Assembly (NCBI RefSeq): GCF_017874415.1
Contig: NZ_JAGGLM010000002.1
Span: 1-64,000, forward strand
DNA from: Clostridium algifaecis
GTDB lineage: Bacteria; Bacillota; Clostridia; Clostridiales; Clostridiaceae
Direction: 5' to 3'
Length of the DNA stretch: 64,000 nt
The notes beneath the pieces are model-generated. The model searched no databases, was not told where the DNA came from, and saw only the letters and a program-made list of their open reading frames with translations. The position numbers were made by a program, and so were the translations under genes. This document shows, in pieces, positions 60,339-64,000 of the stretch. Position 1 is the first letter of the stretch. Each line of letters opens with the position of its first letter.

Positions 60339-61009
60339 TTAATCTCCTCCAATGTATAACCAATATCACCTTCCCTCTCAATTTTTATATTAGCGTTCAA
60401 GGATGCTAATTTTTTACGCAGATAGGAAATATATATCCATACTACATTGTTTTCATCTTCAGCACTATGCTTCCAAATTCGTTCCATGAATTGTTCTGTG
60501 GAAATCAAACATTTTGGGTTATTCATTAGCATCTCAAGCATTTGAAATTCTTTGTTTCCAAGTCTTAGAGAGGATTTTTCATTTGATAATTCATAGTTTT
60601 CTTTGTTAAGACTAATATTGCCTACTTTAATTAGGTTTGGTGTAAATTCAGACTTTCGTCTTGTGATGGCATGAACTCTAGCTAACAACTCTCCCATAGC
60701 AAAAGGCTTGCTTAAGTAATCATCTGCTCCTGTATCTAGTCCAAGTATTCTATCTTCAATTTCAGTCTTTGCAGTAAGCATCAAGATTGGCGTATATAGT
60801 CCTTTTTCCCTTAATGTTTTTAGTACTTCAAGTCCATTCATTTTTGGCATCATAATATCTAAAATAATCGCATCATAATTTTTTGATAATCCATATTCTA
60901 ATGCAGCTGCTCCATCATACACGGGATCCACTGAATAACTGCTGTGTTTTAAAATGGCAACCAAGGCATTCGACAATTCTTTTTCATCTTCTGCAAGTAA
61001 AATTTTCAT
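60335..61009 (-). CDS. OmpR-family response regulator
   Basis: A 224-residue regulator with acidic pocket AEDEKE, phospho-acceptor Asp in AIILDIMMPKMNG, Lys in YLSKPFAMG and a C-terminal winged helix ending WIYISYLRKKL...REGDIGYTLEE. It overlaps the kinase gene by four bases and the synthetase gene by 26 bases. All three are therefore translated from one mRNA. Confidence 0.92.
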   Translation of the reverse strand: MKILLAEDEKELSNALVAILKHSSYSVDPVYDGAAALEYGLSKNYDAIILDIMMPKMNGLEVLKTLREKGLYTPILMLTAKTEIEDRILGLDTGADDYLSKPFAMGELLARVHAITRRKSEFTPNLIKVGNISLNKENYELSNEKSSLRLGNKEFQMLEMLMNNPKCLISTEQFMERIWKHSAEDENNVVWIYISYLRKKLASLNANIKIEREGDIGYTLEEIK

Positions 61010-61676
61010 ATATATCTACTCCATCCTCATATTGCATTTCTTTTATCATATCGGAAATAGTCTGCAAATTTAAATCTGTTGAAGCAATTTCATCTGCACA
61101 TCGCTTTAATTCTTCAACAATCGTTTTGTCATTAGGAATGTTTTTTTTGTATTTTAATTGATGTTCCAGACTTGCCCATGAGTCCATTGCAATGGTACGT
61201 ATTTGAACCTCACAGTATACCAATTTAACTTGATTTTCTAAATGTACTGGTACTTGTAAAATCATATGATAACTGCGATAGCCATTTGGTTTTGGATTGT
61301 GAATATAATCTTTTTCCTTAATAACATTAATATCCTGCTGATTTTTTAACATCTTTACAATCCAGTAAATATCGTCTAAGAATGGACAAATAACACGTAT
61401 ACCGGCCGCATCATGGATTTTATTTAAAGCACTCTCTACTGTAACAGGCAAATTTTTTCGCCTCAATTTTTCCTTCATACTATTAGCTGATTTAATTCTT
61501 GTTTTATAATGCTCAATTGGGTCTTTAAATTGTTGTGTTACTCTATATTTTTGAATAATATTCAATCTTGAAATAACTTCATTAATAGCTCCCTCTAAGA
61601 GGATATAAGATTCTTTATAAAATTTATGTTCAGGTGACAGTGTTTCATATTTAATGTCACATTTAGATTGCTGCAT
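60984..61676 (-). CDS. Small (p)ppGpp synthetase (RelA/SpoT domain)
   Basis: A 230-residue stand-alone alarmone synthetase. The RelA/SpoT nucleotidyltransferase core is KIHDAAGIRVICPFLDDIYW, then DYIHNPKPNGYRSYHMILQV, then CEVQIRTIAMDSWASLEHQL. The HD hydrolase and TGS/ACT domains of long Rel enzymes are absent. Being first in an operon with a two-component pair and overlapping it by 26 bases suggests that alarmone synthesis is part of the same stress response. AGGAGG lies before ATG 61676. Confidence 0.9.
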   Translation of the reverse strand: MQQSKCDIKYETLSPEHKFYKESYILLEGAINEVISRLNIIQKYRVTQQFKDPIEHYKTRIKSANSMKEKLRRKNLPVTVESALNKIHDAAGIRVICPFLDDIYWIVKMLKNQQDINVIKEKDYIHNPKPNGYRSYHMILQVPVHLENQVKLVYCEVQIRTIAMDSWASLEHQLKYKKNIPNDKTIVEELKRCADEIASTDLNLQTISDMIKEMQYEDGVDIYENFTCRR

Positions 61677-61958
61677 TAAGTATTCCTCCTCGCTAAAGTA
61701 ATTGTTTTTAGCTTTTGATATAAAAATAGCAGTGTAACCTTAAATATAGGTTAAAATTGAATGATGTTAATAAATAATTTATCATATGAACTGGAAAAGC
61801 TTAAATTAGGTAGTGATTTTAATAGTAGCATGAAAGGTTAGTGTTGACTAAATATGACTTTATATTGTATTATATTAAGAAACAAATGGGGCAATTTTGT
61901 AAAATTTTAAATATATATTTATAAATATTAATGAATCAGTCATTAGGGGGCTTTACAA
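61677..61958 (+). other. Divergent promoter region
   Basis: The 280 bases between the synthetase and larA-like genes are AT-rich. TTGACT (near 61842) with a TATTGT/TATTAT stretch downstream is a plausible promoter for the larA-like gene. I see no RNA structure or gene. Confidence 0.45.
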
Positions 61959-63245
61959 ATGAAAGAAATTGAAATGAAATATGGTCGAGGTACCATGAAG
62001 GCTTTAATTGAAGAAAAAAATGTGATGGAGGTAATAAGAAGCAATACTGTTAAACAGGACAAGACAGAAGATGAAATTATATCGGATGCACTTCATAATC
62101 CTATTGATAGCAAGAGGCTCAAGGATATAGTGAATGAGGGTGAAACAGTTTGCGTAATAATTTCTGATGTCACAAGAAGCTGGCAAAAGCCGTACAAATT
62201 TTTGTATAAAATTGTTGAGGAACTAAATGCAGGTGGAGTTAAGGATGAGGATATCACATTTCTATCTGCTTTAGGTACTCATAGAAAACAAACGAAAGAA
62301 GAACATGAGAAACTTCTTGGGGGAGAACTATCAAAAAGGTTCAAAGTTTATGATCATGATTGTTTTGATGAAAAGGGTATGGTACACTTGGGCGATACAA
62401 GCCATGGAACACCTATTATAGTAAACAAAAAAGCTGTTGAGTGTGACCATGTAGTACTTACCGGAGCTATTATTTATCATTTTCTTGTTGGTTGGTCGGG
62501 AGGTAAAAAATCTATCCTTCCTGGTATTTCATCATTCAAGACTATATCGATGAATCATTCACTTTCTTTAAATGAGGGACTTGGAAGTGGAATGAGAGAT
62601 AATGTACGTTCAGGAAATGTTGAAGGAAATATTGTACATGATGATATGATGCAGGCAGCTGCCATGGTAAAGCCTTCATTCATGTTTAATGTAATAATGG
62701 GACCAGATGGCAATATAGCCAATGCAGTTGCAGGAAATTATATAACAGCTCATGCAGCAGGAAGAAAATTAGTAGATAATATAGATGGTGTTAATATAAA
62801 AAAGAAAGCGGATATAGTTATTGCTACTGCAGGTGGATATCCTAAAGATATAAATCTTTATCAATCTATAAAAACTTTAATGAATGCAAAAGAAGCAATG
62901 GTGGATGGCGGCACAATGATAATTCTTACACAGTGCAGCGAAGGTATTGGAGAAATTAAAGATATTAAGGATATGATACTAAATTATGATAATATGCTTG
63001 ATAGGGAAAAAGAACTTAGAGAAAGGTATACTATTTCAAAATATGTTGGATATTTTTTCTGTGATATAGCTGAAAAGTGTAAATTGATTTTAGTTTCTGA
63101 AATTAACCCTGATTTACTTAAAAAGACGAAAATTATTTTGTCTAAAACATTAGAAGAGGCACTTGAAATTGCATATGATGGAGATAAAAATCGTACAATT
63201 AGCCTTATGTATAATGGAGCAAATACGCTTCCAAGACTAGTTTAA
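61959..63245 (+). CDS. larA: LarA-like nickel-pincer racemase (DUF2088)
   Basis: A 428-residue protein of the lactate racemase family. The N-terminal domain has VCVIISDVTRSWQKP, SALGTHRKQTKEEHEKLLG and GDTSHGTPIIVNK; next comes the cofactor-attachment region GAIIYHFLVGWSGGKKSILPGIS; the C-terminal domain begins near ADIVIATAGGYPKDINLYQS. The length matches LarA (about 425). No larBCE genes are seen in the window, so cofactor synthesis must be encoded elsewhere. The family contains racemases of several 2-hydroxy acids, so lactate is only the default guess. TAGGGGG precedes ATG. Confidence 0.85.
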   Translation: MKEIEMKYGRGTMKALIEEKNVMEVIRSNTVKQDKTEDEIISDALHNPIDSKRLKDIVNEGETVCVIISDVTRSWQKPYKFLYKIVEELNAGGVKDEDITFLSALGTHRKQTKEEHEKLLGGELSKRFKVYDHDCFDEKGMVHLGDTSHGTPIIVNKKAVECDHVVLTGAIIYHFLVGWSGGKKSILPGISSFKTISMNHSLSLNEGLGSGMRDNVRSGNVEGNIVHDDMMQAAAMVKPSFMFNVIMGPDGNIANAVAGNYITAHAAGRKLVDNIDGVNIKKKADIVIATAGGYPKDINLYQSIKTLMNAKEAMVDGGTMIILTQCSEGIGEIKDIKDMILNYDNMLDREKELRERYTISKYVGYFFCDIAEKCKLILVSEINPDLLKKTKIILSKTLEEALEIAYDGDKNRTISLMYNGANTLPRLV

Positions 63246-63252
63246 AATTCAT

Positions 63253-63328
63253 AAATAAAAATAGTAGCTGCCAATTGTCAGAGCGGCTACTATTTTTTAT
63301 TTTAATAAGAATACTTTAAATGTTAAAT
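63253..63328 (-). pseudogene. Remnant of a second toxin 3' end plus shared terminator
   Basis: Read on the minus strand, 63328-63253 closely matches the end of the toxin gene at 34771: TTTAACATTTAAAGTATTC, CTTATTAAAATAAAAAATAG and the TAGTAGC...GCTACTA hairpin with a similar loop (CAATTGG). The toxin's 5' half and the facing small RNA promoter are gone; the larA-like gene now uses the hairpin as its terminator. Confidence 0.65.
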
Positions 63329-63378
63329 TTTAAATTTGCAGAATTGATAATTGATTATAATATACTGGCTTAGGTTAA

Positions 63379-63927
63379 TTAAGCTAGAAATAAATTAGCT
63401 TTAATTAGTCTCCTGCGAATTTGAGGACCTATTAAAATGACAATTAGCATTTTAGCAAGGTCTCCAGGTATAAAAGGAATTACACCAATAGCAATAGCTG
63501 CACTTGCTGATATATGAGTTTGATATGACAACCAGATAGTACCAAAGGTACAGCACACAATGGTACCTAGTACCATACCTATAAAGCATAAATACCATTT
63601 GTCAAAAAAAGTATCGATGAAAAATCCTGTAATTACTGCCATAAAGATAAATCCGATAAGGTATCCACCGGTTGGTCCCAGGAGTTTAGAAGGACCTCCA
63701 GTAAAACCGGAAAACACCGGAATGCCAACAAAACCAACTAACATATATACTATGTAGCTGACAGTGCCTTTTTTCATGCCAAGTGTGTAAAGTGCAAAAT
63801 ATATTGCTAGGTTTGTGAAAGAAATTGGCACCACGCCAATGGGAATTGATAAAGGTCCAAGAACACAGATGACTGCAGCCATGACACCGATAATTGCCAT
63901 TTGATAGATATTAGATTTCTTTTTCAT
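63379..63927 (-). CDS. bioY: BioY biotin transporter substrate-binding protein
   Basis: A 182-residue ECF S component for biotin with six membrane segments. The family motif GGPSKLLGPTGGYLIGF and the IPFIPGDLAKMLIVILIG stretch are clear. No ecfAA'T genes are adjacent, so it uses the shared ECF module or works alone. GGAGG precedes ATG 63927. Confidence 0.92.
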   Translation of the reverse strand: MKKKSNIYQMAIIGVMAAVICVLGPLSIPIGVVPISFTNLAIYFALYTLGMKKGTVSYIVYMLVGFVGIPVFSGFTGGPSKLLGPTGGYLIGFIFMAVITGFFIDTFFDKWYLCFIGMVLGTIVCCTFGTIWLSYQTHISASAAIAIGVIPFIPGDLAKMLIVILIGPQIRRRLIKANLFLA

Positions 63928-64000
63928 AATTTTCCTCCATTTTAATTTTGTTAATATTAAATGTTATTTTGAAATATCAAAGCCTAGATTGGTCAACATT

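Noticed and set aside
1-64000. CRISPR arrays, tRNA and rRNA genes
   Set aside because: No regularly spaced repeats, no cloverleaf with CCA-adjacent features and no rRNA-like sequence were noticed. The 219-bp and 35-bp repeats occur only twice each.

Overview
The window is low-GC, tightly packed bacterial DNA with strong AGGAGG-type ribosome binding sites, many GTG/TTG starts, U-rich terminators, T-box and ZTP leader RNAs, Rnf, an Agr-type peptide system, Spo0E, BioY and AzlCD. This fits a Clostridium sensu stricto-like Firmicute. The closest species cannot be fixed from the sequence alone.

Layout. 0-1.6 kb: 3' end of an rnf cluster (rnfB, with an in-frame TGA at the very edge) followed by opposite-strand Gx-transporter and NusG-II genes. 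1.8-15.7 kb: housekeeping and envelope genes (chemoreceptor, degenerate MBL protein, two-component pair, LTA-synthase-like sulfatase, aminotransferase, AI-2E-family permease, YtrA-type GntR/ABC operon, DegV, TerC). 16.1-17.5 kb: decayed IS3-family element that truncates a flavodoxin gene. 17.5-20 kb: agrB, agrC-like kinase and an unlisted agrD, then an unlisted Spo0E-like gene. 20.2-29.2 kb: stand-alone AICAR transformylase under a ZTP riboswitch, a chemoreceptor, clpS-clpA, a YibE/F protein and rlmH.

29.2-34.9 kb is an accessory island at the 3' end of rlmH, the SCC attachment position in staphylococci. A perfect 219-bp direct repeat bounds it, and it holds gene wrecks: a PPC protein with a stop, RadC, a truncated DUF960 protein and a large serine recombinase tail. 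Each repeat carries a small-RNA gene; the right one converges on a 32-residue holin-like toxin gene, giving a type I toxin-antitoxin locus. A decayed third toxin 3' end lies at 63.3 kb. Other fragments from this gene pool lie at 35.1, 53.6 and 55.7 kb.

35.6-41.1 kb is a sugar-acid catabolic locus (IclR regulator, aldolase, YjhG/YagF dehydratase, GntP permease) matching the composition of E. coli yjhIHGF. 42.4-46.5 kb encodes a heterodimeric ABC exporter. 46.8-50.9 kb is a metalloid block: two ArsR regulators with visible operators, a redox peptide, a DUF318-type permease, a ferredoxin, Acr3 and ArsC. 50.9-54.3 kb holds an 837-residue protein joining a sugar-kinase-like N-terminus to an AAA ATPase and a possible C-terminal RyR-like segment, inside a 35-bp direct repeat. 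The right end carries azlCD, a lone DUF960 gene, an MBL hydrolase, a T-box-controlled asparagine synthetase, an overlapping (p)ppGpp synthetase/response regulator/kinase operon, a LarA-like racemase and bioY.

The most unusual items are the possible selenocysteine-type RnfB, the AgrD whose ring-forming Cys appears replaced by Ser, the rlmH island with its duplicated antitoxin RNA, and the kinase-like/AAA fusion.
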